Below, one piece after another: positions 24,268-33,128 of a DNA stretch of 64,000 nt. The stretch covers positions 124,001 through 188,000 of the forward strand of contig NZ_LWBU01000405.1 of NCBI RefSeq assembly GCF_001646665.1, read 5' to 3'. Position numbers and translations under genes: made by a program. The notes under the pieces were generated by a model, which had not been told where the DNA came from, searched no databases, and worked only from the letters and a program-made list of their open reading frames with translations. This DNA comes from Streptomyces noursei. GTDB taxonomy: Bacteria > Actinomycetota > Actinomycetes > Streptomycetales > Streptomycetaceae. Each line of letters opens with the position of its first letter. Position 1 is the stretch's first letter.

Positions 24268-25086
24268 TCACAGATGGGCCTCCAGGGCGTCACGGAGCCG
24301 GCGGAGCAGGGCGATGTCCGGTTCGGATGCGAAGCCAGCGGGGTCGTAGGGGGCGGACTCGTACGGAAGGCCGTCGTAGGGGATCGGCTCGCGTGCGTAC
24401 GGATGCGCGTACGGCTGGGCGCAGGGGTGCGCGTACGCGTGCGACTCGTGCGGGACCGGGTCGGGCACGGCCGGTTCCGGCGGCGTCGTCACGAGCCCGG
24501 CCGCGGCCAGCCGCCTGATCTCCAGCAGGATGTGGAACGCCGGCCGGCCCAGTGCCCAGGCGAGTTGTGCGGGCGTGCGGTGACCGTCGGCCTGGGCCAG
24601 CAGGGCGCGCTGGCGGGGGGTGACCGTCTGGCCGGGAGCGGCGGTCCGGGGCACGACCGGCGCGGCGTCGACCGCCGGGTAGGGCCACACGTGGTCGAGC
24701 AGTTCCCGGCGGCGCAGCGTCTCCCGCTCGATGTCGATCGCCGGTACGGGGCGGGCCGCGCGCGCGGCGTGGGTGCCGTGGAGGGTGCCGTACTGGAAGC
24801 GGGCCGGGCCGCGCCCGGGGGCGAGGGCGAAGAACGCCGCGTCGAACAGGGCGCCCAGGTGGCATATCTCCAGCTCGCCGGCCGACACCCGGCCCTGCCG
24901 CGGCTGCCGGCCGCCCGCCGACAGCAGGACGTCCGGGCCGGGCGCGACCGGGCTCTCCGCGTGGGCGACCCGCCCGTCGACCAGGTACAGCGTCCCGTGG
25001 TCCCGTACCAGTGCCCCGGTGGCCCGCTCCTTGGCCAGCCGCAGCAGCATCGGCGACACCACCGCCTGGGCGGTCCGCGTGCTCAT
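24268..25086 (-). CDS. PATAN/DUF4388-like protein in roadblock operon
   Basis: This 272-aa protein starts with a segment like the PATAN (DUF4388) domain: VVSPMLLRLAKERATGALVRDHGTLYLVDGRVAHAESP, with the typical 'TGAL...G.LYLVDG.V.hA' run. A second part (about 140-215) resembles a winged-helix (RQRALLAQADGHRTPAQLAWALGRPAFHILLEIRRLAAAGLV). A low-complexity His/Tyr/Pro segment with repeated AYAHP/PYAHP follows, and a short C-terminal helix ends it (DIALLRRLRDALEAHL). PATAN domains occur with GTPase-regulatory systems, which fits the roadblock neighbours. The start codon overlaps the upstream stop (ATGA), so translation is coupled. Family assignment is by eye. Confidence 0.65.
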   Translation of the reverse strand: MSTRTAQAVVSPMLLRLAKERATGALVRDHGTLYLVDGRVAHAESPVAPGPDVLLSAGGRQPRQGRVSAGELEICHLGALFDAAFFALAPGRGPARFQYGTLHGTHAARAARPVPAIDIERETLRRRELLDHVWPYPAVDAAPVVPRTAAPGQTVTPRQRALLAQADGHRTPAQLAWALGRPAFHILLEIRRLAAAGLVTTPPEPAVPDPVPHESHAYAHPCAQPYAHPYAREPIPYDGLPYESAPYDPAGFASEPDIALLRRLRDALEAHL

Positions 25087-25862
25087 ACCAGCACCAGCCG
25101 CTCGGCCAGTTCGCGCATGCGCAGCCGGGCCAGCGCCAGGTTGCCGGTGGAGCGGTCCAGCCACAGGTGCAGGAAGACGCTGCTGTCGAAGGTCGTCTCG
25201 ACGAACCGCAGGACGTGGTAGCCGGTACGGGTGGTCACGATGACGTCCTCGACGGGCGGCGCCTTGGGGTCCACGCCGACCGGCAGCGTCCCGGGCGCGG
25301 GGAGCGCCGCGGCGGCCGTGGAGGCCGGGGAGCCCGTGGGCACTGCGCCCTGCGGCGACGGGGCGGGCGGGCCCGCGGCGTGCGTCCCGGCGGGTGCGCC
25401 GCCCGGCCGGCCGCGCGTCTCCGGGGCCGCGGAACCGTGCGCGGGCCGCGCCGTCAGACCGGGGGCCGGTACCGGTGTCAGGTCGGGTATGAGGCCGGAG
25501 CCCGCGCCGACCCCGGCACCCGCGCGGGGTATGAGGCGGGAGCCCGCGACCGCCCCGGGTACGAGGCTCCCGGCCCCGCCCGCCACGACCGTCCCCGCGT
25601 CGGGCGGGGGGCCGCCGGCCGGGTCGGCCGCGGGGCCCGGTGCCGGGGGCAGGGCCGCCGGTGCCGCGTCGGGGGCGAACGACTCGTACTCCGCGGCGGC
25701 CCGGGCGAGCTCCGCCGTCTCCGCCGCCGTCGTCTCGTGGTCACCCACCGGTGACCGGCCGGCCGTGCCGAGTGCGAGCCCACTGGTCCAGTCGACGAGT
25801 GCCGCACCCAGCGCGCCCGGCAGGCTCATCACTTCGCGCAGGCACTCGTCGATTCCGGGCAC
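25083..25862 (-). CDS. Roadblock-domain protein interrupted by a long disordered insert
   Basis: This 259-aa protein combines two halves of one roadblock domain. The N-terminal half (about 1-62: LPGALGAALVDWTSGLALGT, then helix TAAETAELARAAAEYESF) matches the start of the 124-aa paralogue. The C-terminal half (about 203-259: VEDVIVTTRTGYHVLRFVE, then SSVFLHLWLDRSTGNLALARLRMRELAERL) matches its end. Between them lie about 140 residues of Pro/Ala/Gly-rich sequence with repeated LIP motifs. Reading frame and codon bias stay intact, so it is a real insert and not a frameshift. It is first in the operon and coupled by ATGA to the PATAN gene. An interrupted roadblock of this size is unusual. Confidence 0.75.
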   Translation of the reverse strand: MPGIDECLREVMSLPGALGAALVDWTSGLALGTAGRSPVGDHETTAAETAELARAAAEYESFAPDAAPAALPPAPGPAADPAGGPPPDAGTVVAGGAGSLVPGAVAGSRLIPRAGAGVGAGSGLIPDLTPVPAPGLTARPAHGSAAPETRGRPGGAPAGTHAAGPPAPSPQGAVPTGSPASTAAAALPAPGTLPVGVDPKAPPVEDVIVTTRTGYHVLRFVETTFDSSVFLHLWLDRSTGNLALARLRMRELAERLVLV

Positions 25863-25992
25863 GCGGGCTCCCCTCCCAGTTCCCCGTTGCGCATCAAGGC
25901 TGTGACGACGACGCTACGCAACGTTCGCCCCCCTGGTGGGAGTTCTGGCATTTTCCGAAGGAACGTGCCCGTGAGGGGGTAGGGTCGCCGGT

Positions 25993-27348
25993 TTACGCTT
26001 CTCCGCGCGCCCGCATCACCACCCTGTTGAGCGCCCACAGCGCCACACCGATGGCGACCAGCACACCGGCCCGGATGTACACGTCCGCGTCCCGGTCGGC
26101 GAGGGGGCTCGCGAGGACGAGCGCGGTGATCGCGCCGAGGACCGGCAGCACCGTCGGCGTACGGAAGTGCGGGTGATCGACCGGGTCGCGGCGCAGTACC
26201 AGGACCGCGATGTTGACCACGGCGAAGACGCACAGCAGCAGGAAGGCCGTCGTGTCGCCGAGGCCCTCGATCTCACCGGTCGTCACCAGGCCGATGGCCA
26301 GAAGGGACACGAAGACGATGCCGACCACCGGAGTGCGGCGCTTCGGCAGGACGCGGCCCATGGCGCGGGGCAGGATGCGCTCGTTGGCCATGCCGTAGCA
26401 GAGCCGCGAGGCCATCATGATGTTGATGAGCGCCGAGTTGGTGACGGCGAACAGGGCGATCAGCGCGAACGCCTTGGGCGGGAAGTCGAGGCCGCCGGCC
26501 TTGACGACCTCCAGGAGCGGTCCGCTGGACTGCTCCAGGGTGCGGTGGTCGACCAGGAGCGACGAGATCAGCGCCACCAGCACGTAGACGGTGCCGGTGA
26601 CCACGACGCCGGTGAAGATCGCCCGCGGGAAGGTGCGGACCGGGTCGCGCGTCTCCTCGGCCATGTTGACGGAGTCCTCGAAGCCGACGAACGCGAAGAA
26701 GCCGAGCGCGGTGGCCCCCAGCACGCTGGTGAGGAGGGCGTACCCGGTGCCGGTCGCCTGGAACTCGCCGAGCCGGGAGGGCTCCCCGCCGCCCGTGAGC
26801 ACCGCCCACGCGCCGACGGCGAGGATGACCGCCAGGCCGGTCAGCTCCACCAGGGTGAGGACGACGTTGGTCTTCACGGACTCCGACACGCCCCGCAGGT
26901 TGAGCGCGGCGAGGGCGAGGAGGAAGAGGATCGCGACCAGGGTGGGCGGCACCGCGCCCCGGGTGAACTCGGTGAGGTAGTCGCCGCTGAAGGCGCGGGC
27001 CGCCGCGCTCGCCGAGGACAGTCCCGAGCACATGACCATGAAGGCGACGATGAAGGTCAGGAAGGGGACCTTGAACGCCTTCTGGGTGTACAGGGCGGCG
27101 CCGGCCGCCTTGGGGTACTTGCCGACGAGTTCGACGTACGACGCAGCCGTCAGGATCGCGACGGCGAAGCCGATGAGGAAGGGGAGCCAGAGGGCGCCCC
27201 CGACCTTGCCCGCCACCTTGCCGGTGGTGGCGTAGATGCCGGTGCCCAGGATGTCGCCGATGACGAAGAGGATGAGCAGTTTCGGTCCGATGACCCGTTT
27301 GAGGGCCGGCTCCTCGTGGGCGCCCACGGCCTGTTCGGTGGTGGTCAT
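25993..27348 (-). CDS. APC-family amino acid permease
   Basis: This 451-aa, 12-segment transporter belongs to the amino acid-polyamine-organocation family. The first membrane segments (LLILFVIGDILGTGIYATTGKVAGKVGGALWLPFLIGFAVAILTAASY) carry the APC signature GDILGTGIY. The Glu-rich loop FEDSVNMAEETRDPVRTFPRAI is the conserved 'E-x-x-x-P-x-x-x-P' region after TM6. It likely imports a cationic or neutral amino acid by proton symport. ATG 27348 (MTTTEQ) is chosen; the longer frame has no membrane character. It is 37 nt downstream of the PLP decarboxylase, so the two probably form one unit divergent from the hut operon. Confidence 0.9.
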   Translation of the reverse strand: MTTTEQAVGAHEEPALKRVIGPKLLILFVIGDILGTGIYATTGKVAGKVGGALWLPFLIGFAVAILTAASYVELVGKYPKAAGAALYTQKAFKVPFLTFIVAFMVMCSGLSSASAAARAFSGDYLTEFTRGAVPPTLVAILFLLALAALNLRGVSESVKTNVVLTLVELTGLAVILAVGAWAVLTGGGEPSRLGEFQATGTGYALLTSVLGATALGFFAFVGFEDSVNMAEETRDPVRTFPRAIFTGVVVTGTVYVLVALISSLLVDHRTLEQSSGPLLEVVKAGGLDFPPKAFALIALFAVTNSALINIMMASRLCYGMANERILPRAMGRVLPKRRTPVVGIVFVSLLAIGLVTTGEIEGLGDTTAFLLLCVFAVVNIAVLVLRRDPVDHPHFRTPTVLPVLGAITALVLASPLADRDADVYIRAGVLVAIGVALWALNRVVMRARGEA

Positions 27349-27385
27349 GGGAAGGTTCTGCCCTCCGGCCGCGGCGGGATTCCCG

Positions 27386-28717
27386 TCACCGCGCGAGCAG
27401 CGCGTCCGCGTGGCCGCCGCCTCCCTCCGCGACGATCTCGGCGACGGTCTGCGGCGGGCGCACGGTCGCGAAGCGGACGGCCCCGTCCTCCCCCGTGACG
27501 TAGCCGTACACCCCCGGCCGGGTGAGGGAGTTGTACGCGTAGTGGTGGGCGAAGTAGTACGCCCCGGTGTCCAGCGCGGCCACGATGTCGCCCGGTCCGA
27601 TGCGCGGCAGCGCGCGCTGCACGGCGAGCAGGTCACCGGCGAAGCAGGCCGGTCCCGCCACGTCCTGCTCGACGAACGGGCCGCCCGTCCTGGGCCGTCC
27701 CCCGGCGTCGTACACGGTGATCCGCAGCGGCCAGGAGACGGGGTCGTACACGGTCCTGGTGGCGACCTGCACGCCCGCGTGCGTGACGGCGATGGGACGG
27801 GATCCGGACGTCTTGGTGTACTCGACGCGGGCGAGGACCGTGCCGTGCTTGGCCAGCAGCGACCGGCCGAACTCCGTGACCAGGCCGTAGCGCCCGTCGA
27901 ACAGCCCCGGCACCTCGCGGGCGAGCAGCGCGGCGTACTCGGCGTACGTCGGCGTCTCCTCGTCGGAGGTGAAGTTCACCGGCAGGCCGCCGCCGATGTC
28001 GATGGTGTCGACGCGGCGGCACCCGGCGGCCGCGTTGATCTCCTCGGCCAGTTCGTACACCTCCCGGACGCCGGTGACGAGGAGGGACAGCGGCAGCCCC
28101 TGCGAGCCGGAGTGGGTGTGCAGCCGGGTCAGCCAGGGCCGGTCGAGGTACGCCCGTACGACACCGGCGCGCGCGCCCTCGTCGCGCAGGGCGATGCCGA
28201 ACTTGGAGGTGGCCGTGGCGGTGGACAGGGCGTCGATGGCGCCGCCGCCGATCTGCGGGTTGACGCGCAGCCCGAGCGGGGAGCGGGTGGGCGCCTCCCG
28301 GACGAGGGCGTCGAGCCGGGCCAGCTCCTGCGGGTTGTCGGCGTTGACGGCGATGCCGAGGTCCAGGGCCTCCCGCAGCTCGGCCGGGGTCTTGGCGGGG
28401 GAGTCCAGGACGATCCGGTCCGCCGTGACGCCCGCCGCGCGGGCCAGGGCCAGCTCGCCGGGGCTGGCGACCTCGGCGCCGAGCCCCTCCTCGTGCAGCA
28501 GGCGCAGGACCGGGACCAGGGGGGAGGCCTTGACGGCGAAGGCGTGCAGGACGGGCGCGTCGGTCACGGCCGCGAAGGCGGCGCGCAGGGCCGCGGCGGA
28601 GGCGCGCACCCCGGAGACGTCGAGGAGGGCGGCGACCGGGGCGGCCGGGGTGAGGAGGGCTTGGTCGACCGCTGCCCGTACGGCTCGATCGCGACGGTCC
28701 GGGGCCATGTTCCGCAT
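27386..28717 (-). CDS. Fold-III PLP-dependent decarboxylase (DapDC/ODC superfamily)
   Basis: This 443-aa enzyme is related to diaminopimelate, arginine and ornithine decarboxylases of fold type III. The PLP lysine lies in LHAFAVKASP. Other motifs are LHTHSGSQG (PLP-stacking His region), DIGGGLPVNF (phosphate-binding Gly-rich loop), a Glu in LVTEFGRSLLA, and the second-subunit Cys in AGPACFAGD. The conserved TGAYYFAHHYAYN run corresponds to the C-terminal Tyr region. Substrate specificity is not evident. It is not the usual lysA context. It shares a divergent promoter region with hutU and is followed by an amino-acid permease, so it may act on an amino acid taken up by that permease. Start ATG 28717 is chosen with GGGG 3 nt upstream; ATG 28708 is possible. 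Confidence 0.85.
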   Translation of the reverse strand: MRNMAPDRRDRAVRAAVDQALLTPAAPVAALLDVSGVRASAAALRAAFAAVTDAPVLHAFAVKASPLVPVLRLLHEEGLGAEVASPGELALARAAGVTADRIVLDSPAKTPAELREALDLGIAVNADNPQELARLDALVREAPTRSPLGLRVNPQIGGGAIDALSTATATSKFGIALRDEGARAGVVRAYLDRPWLTRLHTHSGSQGLPLSLLVTGVREVYELAEEINAAAGCRRVDTIDIGGGLPVNFTSDEETPTYAEYAALLAREVPGLFDGRYGLVTEFGRSLLAKHGTVLARVEYTKTSGSRPIAVTHAGVQVATRTVYDPVSWPLRITVYDAGGRPRTGGPFVEQDVAGPACFAGDLLAVQRALPRIGPGDIVAALDTGAYYFAHHYAYNSLTRPGVYGYVTGEDGAVRFATVRPPQTVAEIVAEGGGGHADALLAR

Positions 28718-28756
28718 GTTCCCCAGCCAATCATCCGGTGCCGCGCACCGCAGCCG

Positions 28757-28792
28757 TTGACTACATCTATTCATCAAGACAAGATGTGAATA
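28757..28792. promoter_or_regulatory. Divergent promoter/operator region between the decarboxylase and hut operons
   Basis: TTGACT (28757-28762) is a good -35; CAAGAT (28780-28785) is a possible -10 with a 17-nt spacer toward hutU. Overlapping it is an inverted repeat, TATTCA (28768-28773) and TGAATA (28787-28792), with inner CATC/GATG arms. This AT-rich dyad sits in GC-rich DNA and is a likely repressor site. No hutC-like regulator gene is in the window. Confidence 0.5.
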
Positions 28793-28841
28793 ACTGATTC
28801 TGCAACCGCAGCCGTCCATCTGCGACCGAGGAGGCATCCCC

Positions 28842-30506
28842 ATGTCAGGACCCCGCCCCGTACGGGCCCCGCGCGGTACGGAACTGAGCGCCCTGGGATG
28901 GCAGCAGGAGGCCGCCCTGCGGATGCTGCAGAACAACCTCGACCCCGAGGTCGCCGAGCACCCCGACAAGCTCGTCGTCTACGGCGGCACCGGCAAGGCC
29001 GCCCGCGACTGGCGCTCCTTCGACGCGATGGTCCGCACGCTGCGGACGCTCAAGCAGGACGAGACGATGCTCGTCCAGTCCGGCCGCCCCGTCGGCGTCA
29101 TGCAGACCCACGAATGGGCGCCCCGCGTCCTCATCGCCAACTCCAACCTGGTCGGCGACTGGGCCAACTGGGAGGAGTTCCGGCGCCTGGAGCAGCTCGG
29201 CCTGACCATGTACGGCCAGATGACCGCCGGGTCGTGGATCTACATCGGCACCCAGGGCATCCTCCAGGGCACCTACGAGACCTTCGCCGCCGTCGCCGCC
29301 AAGAAGTTCGGCGGCACCCTCGCCGGGACGATCACCCTCACCGCCGGCCTCGGCGGCATGGGCGGCGCCCAGCCGCTCGCCGTCACCATGAACGACGGCG
29401 TCGCCATCTGCATCGACTGCGACCCGCGCGCCATCGAGCGCCGCATCGAGCACCGCTACCTCGACGTGCGGGCCGACTCCCTGGAGCACGCCCTCCAGCT
29501 CGCCGTCGAGGCGCGCGACGCCCGCCGCCCGCTCTCCATCGGCCTCCTCGGCAACGCCGCCGAACTGCTGCCCCGCATGCTCGCCGAGGGCGCCCCCGTC
29601 GACATCGTCACCGACCAGACCTCCGCCCACGACCCGCTCTCCTACCTGCCGGTCGGCGTCGACTTCGACGACATGGCCGCCTACGCGGCCAAGGACCCGG
29701 CCGGGTTCACCACCCGCGCCCGCGAGTCCATGGCCCGGCACGTCGAAGCCATGGTCGGCTTCATGGACGCGGGCGCCGAGGTCTTCGACTACGGCAACTC
29801 CATCCGCGGCGAGGCCCGGCTCGCCGGCTACGACCGGGCGTTCGCCTTCCCCGGCTTCGTCCCCGCCTACATCCGCCCCCTGTTCTGCGAGGGCAAGGGC
29901 CCCTTCCGCTGGGCCGCCCTGTCCGGCGACGCCGCCGACATCCACAAGACCGACAAGGCCATCCTCGACCTCTTCCCCGAGAACGAGTCGCTGGCCCGCT
30001 GGATCAAGATGGCCGGCGAACGCGTCCACTTCCAGGGCCTGCCCGCCCGCATCTGCTGGCTGGGTTACGGCGAACGCGACCGCGCCGGCGAGCGCTTCAA
30101 CGACATGGTGGCCGCCGGCGAGCTGTCCGCCCCCCTCGCCATCGGCCGCGACCACCTCGACTGTGGCTCCGTCGCCTCCCCCTACCGGGAGACCGAGGCC
30201 ATGCTGGACGGCTCCGACGCCATCGCCGACTGGCCGCTCCTCAACGCCATGGTGAACGTCGCCTCCGGCGCCTCCTGGGTCTCCATCCACCACGGCGGCG
30301 GCGTCGGCATGGGCCGCTCCATCCACGCCGGCCAGGTCACCGTCGCCGACGGCACCCCGCTCGCCGGCGAGAAGATCCGCCGCGTCCTCACCAACGACCC
30401 GGGCATGGGCGTCATCCGCCACGTCGACGCCGGTTACGACCGCGCCGACGAGATCGCCGACGAGCGTGGCGTCCGCGTCCCCATGCGGGAGGGCGACGGA
30501 GCATGA
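28842..30506 (+). CDS. hutU: Urocanate hydratase (urocanase)
   Basis: This 554-aa protein has the length and all landmarks of urocanase, which adds water to urocanate to give 4-imidazolone-5-propionate in histidine degradation. Landmarks are GGTGKAARDW, QSGRPVGVMQTH, the NAD-binding TAGLGGMGGAQPLAVTMN, ICWLGYGERD and LAIGRDHLDCGSVASPYRETEAM with the active-site Asp-Cys. The enzyme binds NAD+ as an electrophile. RBS GAGGAGG lies 7 nt before ATG 28842. It is the first gene of a four-gene unit with the M20 amidohydrolase, hutF and hutI, and overlaps the next by ATGA. Histidine ammonia-lyase (hutH) is not in the window. Confidence 0.98.
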   Translation: MSGPRPVRAPRGTELSALGWQQEAALRMLQNNLDPEVAEHPDKLVVYGGTGKAARDWRSFDAMVRTLRTLKQDETMLVQSGRPVGVMQTHEWAPRVLIANSNLVGDWANWEEFRRLEQLGLTMYGQMTAGSWIYIGTQGILQGTYETFAAVAAKKFGGTLAGTITLTAGLGGMGGAQPLAVTMNDGVAICIDCDPRAIERRIEHRYLDVRADSLEHALQLAVEARDARRPLSIGLLGNAAELLPRMLAEGAPVDIVTDQTSAHDPLSYLPVGVDFDDMAAYAAKDPAGFTTRARESMARHVEAMVGFMDAGAEVFDYGNSIRGEARLAGYDRAFAFPGFVPAYIRPLFCEGKGPFRWAALSGDAADIHKTDKAILDLFPENESLARWIKMAGERVHFQGLPARICWLGYGERDRAGERFNDMVAAGELSAPLAIGRDHLDCGSVASPYRETEAMLDGSDAIADWPLLNAMVNVASGASWVSIHHGGGVGMGRSIHAGQVTVADGTPLAGEKIRRVLTNDPGMGVIRHVDAGYDRADEIADERGVRVPMREGDGA

Positions 30507-31786
30507 CCGGCACCACCGACGGCCCCGCCCCCACCGTGACGCCGGGGGCGGGCACCACCCCGCCCCCCGGCGGGCGACCCCCCTCCTTCCACACCATGTG
30601 GGCCGACCTCGCCCCCATCGGTCGCCACGCCGCGAGCGGCGGCTACCGCCGCCACGCCTGGACCGGCGCCGACGCCGACTGCCGCACCTGGTTCCAGGAG
30701 CAGGCCGAGGCCCGCGGACTCACCTACGAGACCGACCACAACGGCAACCAGTGGGCCTGGCTCGGCGACCCCCTCGGCGAGGACGCCGTCGTCACCGGCT
30801 CCCACCTCGACTCCGTCCCCGACGGCGGCGCCTTCGACGGCCCGCTGGGCGTCGTCTCCTCCTTCGCCGCGCTCGACGAACTCCGCCGCAGAGGCGCCCA
30901 GTTCCGCCGCCCGGTGGCCATCACCAACTTCGGCGACGAGGAAGGCGCCCGCTTCGGCCTCGCCTGCGTCGGTTCCCGCCTCACGGCCGGCCGGCTGACG
31001 AAGGAGGCCGCGTACGCGCTGCGCGACGCCGACGGCATCACCCTCCCGCAGGCCATGGAGGCCGCCGGATACGACCCGGAGGCCATCGGCCCCGACCCCG
31101 GACGCCTCGCCCGGATCGGCGCGTTCGTCGAACTCCACGTCGAGCAGGGCCGCGCCCTCGACCTGACCGGCGACGCGGTCGGCATCGCCTCCGCGATCTG
31201 GCCGCACGGCCGCTGGCGGTACGACTTCCACGGCGAGGCCAACCACGCCGGCACCACCCGGCTCGCCGACCGGCGCGACCCGATGCTCACGTACGCCGAG
31301 ACCGTCCTGGCGGCCCGCCGCGAGGCCGAGCTGGCCGGCGCCGTCGCCACCTTCGGCAAGATCGCGGTCGAACCCAACGGCGTCAACGCCATCCCCTCCC
31401 TCGTACGCGGCTGGCTCGACTCCCGCGCGGCCGACCAGGCCACGCTCGACACGGTGGTCTCGGGCATCGAGGCGGCCGCCCACGAGGCCGCCGCCCGCCA
31501 GGGCGTCGACCTCACGGTCGTCCGCGAGTCCTTCACCCCCGTCGTCGAGTTCGAGCACGCCCTCCGGGACGAACTCGCCAAGATCCTCGGCGGCCGGGTC
31601 CCGGTCCTCGGCACCGGAGCCGGACACGACGCCGGCATCCTGTCCGAGTCCGTCCCCACCGCCATGCTGTTCGTCCGCAACCCCACGGGCATCTCCCACT
31701 CCCCGGCCGAACACGCGGCCGAGGACGACTGCGTGGCCGGCGTCCTCGCCCTCGCCGACGTACTGGAGGGACTGGCGTGCCGCTGA
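30503..31786 (+). CDS. M20-family amidohydrolase (allantoate amidohydrolase/N-carbamoylase-like) in the hut operon
   Basis: This 427-aa di-zinc amidohydrolase belongs to the hydantoinase/carbamoylase (AllC-like) branch of peptidase family M20. Motifs are TGSHLDSVPDGGAFDGPLGV (metal His/Asp), NFGDEEGARFG (catalytic Glu pair), FVELHVEQG (metal His), NHAGTTRLADRRDPM (dimer-domain His/Arg for carboxylate binding), GTGAGHDAG and ISHSPAEH (last metal His). The first 25 residues are a Pro/Thr-rich leader. It overlaps hutU by ATGA and hutF by 10 bp. In a hut pathway that uses HutF the expected partner is N-formylglutamate amidohydrolase, and no classical hutG is present, so this enzyme may fill that step. 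That role is inference; the family is certain. Confidence 0.88.
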   Translation: MTGTTDGPAPTVTPGAGTTPPPGGRPPSFHTMWADLAPIGRHAASGGYRRHAWTGADADCRTWFQEQAEARGLTYETDHNGNQWAWLGDPLGEDAVVTGSHLDSVPDGGAFDGPLGVVSSFAALDELRRRGAQFRRPVAITNFGDEEGARFGLACVGSRLTAGRLTKEAAYALRDADGITLPQAMEAAGYDPEAIGPDPGRLARIGAFVELHVEQGRALDLTGDAVGIASAIWPHGRWRYDFHGEANHAGTTRLADRRDPMLTYAETVLAARREAELAGAVATFGKIAVEPNGVNAIPSLVRGWLDSRAADQATLDTVVSGIEAAAHEAAARQGVDLTVVRESFTPVVEFEHALRDELAKILGGRVPVLGTGAGHDAGILSESVPTAMLFVRNPTGISHSPAEHAAEDDCVAGVLALADVLEGLACR

Positions 31787-33111
31787 CCTACTGGTGCGAA
31801 CACGCCTGGCTCGGCACCCACGTCGAGCCGGGCGTCACCCTCGAGGTGACCGACGGCCGCCTCACCGCCGTACGCACCGGCACCGACACCCCGCCGCCCG
31901 GCGCCGTCACCCTGCGCGGCCTGACCCTCCCCGGCCTGGCCAACGCCCACAGCCACGCCTTCCACCGGGCGCTGCGCGGCACCGTCCAGGTCGGCTCCGG
32001 CACCTTCTGGACCTGGCGCGAGGTCATGTACCAGGTCGCCTCCCGCCTCACGCCCGACAGCTACTTCGCACTGGCCCGCGCCGTGTACGCGGAGATGGCA
32101 CTGGCCGGCATCACGGTCGTCGGCGAGTTCCACTACCTCCACCACGCGCCCGGAGGGACCCCGTACGCCGACCCCAACGCCATGGGCGAGGCGCTGATCG
32201 CGGCGGCCGGCGAGGCGGGCATCCGCATCACCCTGCTCGACACGGCCTACCTCTCCTCCGGCTTCGGCGCCGCCCCCGACCGGCACCAGCAGCGCTTCTC
32301 CGACGGCACGGCGGACGCGTGGGCCGAGCGGGCCTCCTTCCTCAAGGACCGGGACGGCGTCCGCATCGGCGCGGCCATCCACTCCGTACGCGCCGTCCCC
32401 GCCGACCAGCTCTCCACGGTCGCCCGGTGGGCCGCCGACCGCGGGGCCCCGCTCCACGTCCACCTCTCCGAGCAGACCGCGGAGAACGACGCCTGCCTGG
32501 CCGCCCACGGCTGCACCCCGACCCGGCTGCTCGCCGACCACGGCGTGCTCGGCCCCCGCACCACGGGCGTCCACAACACCCACCTCACCGACGAGGACAT
32601 CGCCCTGCTCGGTGGGACCGGCACCGGCACCTGCATGTGCCCCACGACGGAACGCGACCTCGCCGACGGCATCGGCCCGGCCGGCGCCCTCCAGCGGGCC
32701 GGATCGCCCCTGTCCCTGGGCAGCGACAGCCACGCGGTCATCGACCTCCTGGAGGAGGCGCGGGCGATGGAGCTCGACGAGCGCCTCCGCTCCCGCACCC
32801 GCGGCCACTGGACGGCCGCCGCGCTGCTCCACGCCGCCACCGCCGAAGGGCACGCCGCCCTCGGATGGCCCGACGCCGGCCGCCTCGAGACCGGGGCACT
32901 CGCCGACTTCACGACGATCGCCCTCGACACCGTCAGGACAGCGGGACCGGTACCGCGTCTGGCAGCTGAGACAGCGGTATTCGCCGCGTCGGCAGCGGAC
33001 GTGCGCCACACGGTCGTGGGCGGCCGTCATGTCGTACGGGACGGGGCCCACGCCCTGGTCCACGATGTGCCCCGGGCCCTGACGGACTCGATCGCCGCGC
33101 TGCACCGCTGA
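31777..33111 (+). CDS. hutF: Formimidoylglutamate deiminase
   Basis: This 444-aa amidohydrolase-superfamily enzyme matches HutF, which deaminates N-formimidoyl-L-glutamate to N-formylglutamate. Motifs are LANAHSHAFHRALRG (metal HxH), HVHLSEQTAENDAC (metal His and the HutF 'SEQ' motif), GVHNTHLTDED, CPTTERDLADGIGPA and SLGSDSHAVIDLLEEARAMEL (metal Asp). GTG 31777 is chosen with GGAGGG 7 nt upstream; it overlaps the preceding gene by 10 bp. The presence of hutF, rather than only hutG, indicates the two-step route from formiminoglutamate to glutamate via formylglutamate. Confidence 0.93.
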   Translation: MPLTYWCEHAWLGTHVEPGVTLEVTDGRLTAVRTGTDTPPPGAVTLRGLTLPGLANAHSHAFHRALRGTVQVGSGTFWTWREVMYQVASRLTPDSYFALARAVYAEMALAGITVVGEFHYLHHAPGGTPYADPNAMGEALIAAAGEAGIRITLLDTAYLSSGFGAAPDRHQQRFSDGTADAWAERASFLKDRDGVRIGAAIHSVRAVPADQLSTVARWAADRGAPLHVHLSEQTAENDACLAAHGCTPTRLLADHGVLGPRTTGVHNTHLTDEDIALLGGTGTGTCMCPTTERDLADGIGPAGALQRAGSPLSLGSDSHAVIDLLEEARAMELDERLRSRTRGHWTAAALLHAATAEGHAALGWPDAGRLETGALADFTTIALDTVRTAGPVPRLAAETAVFAASAADVRHTVVGGRHVVRDGAHALVHDVPRALTDSIAALHR

Positions 33112-33128
33112 AGGAGACACCCCTGACC

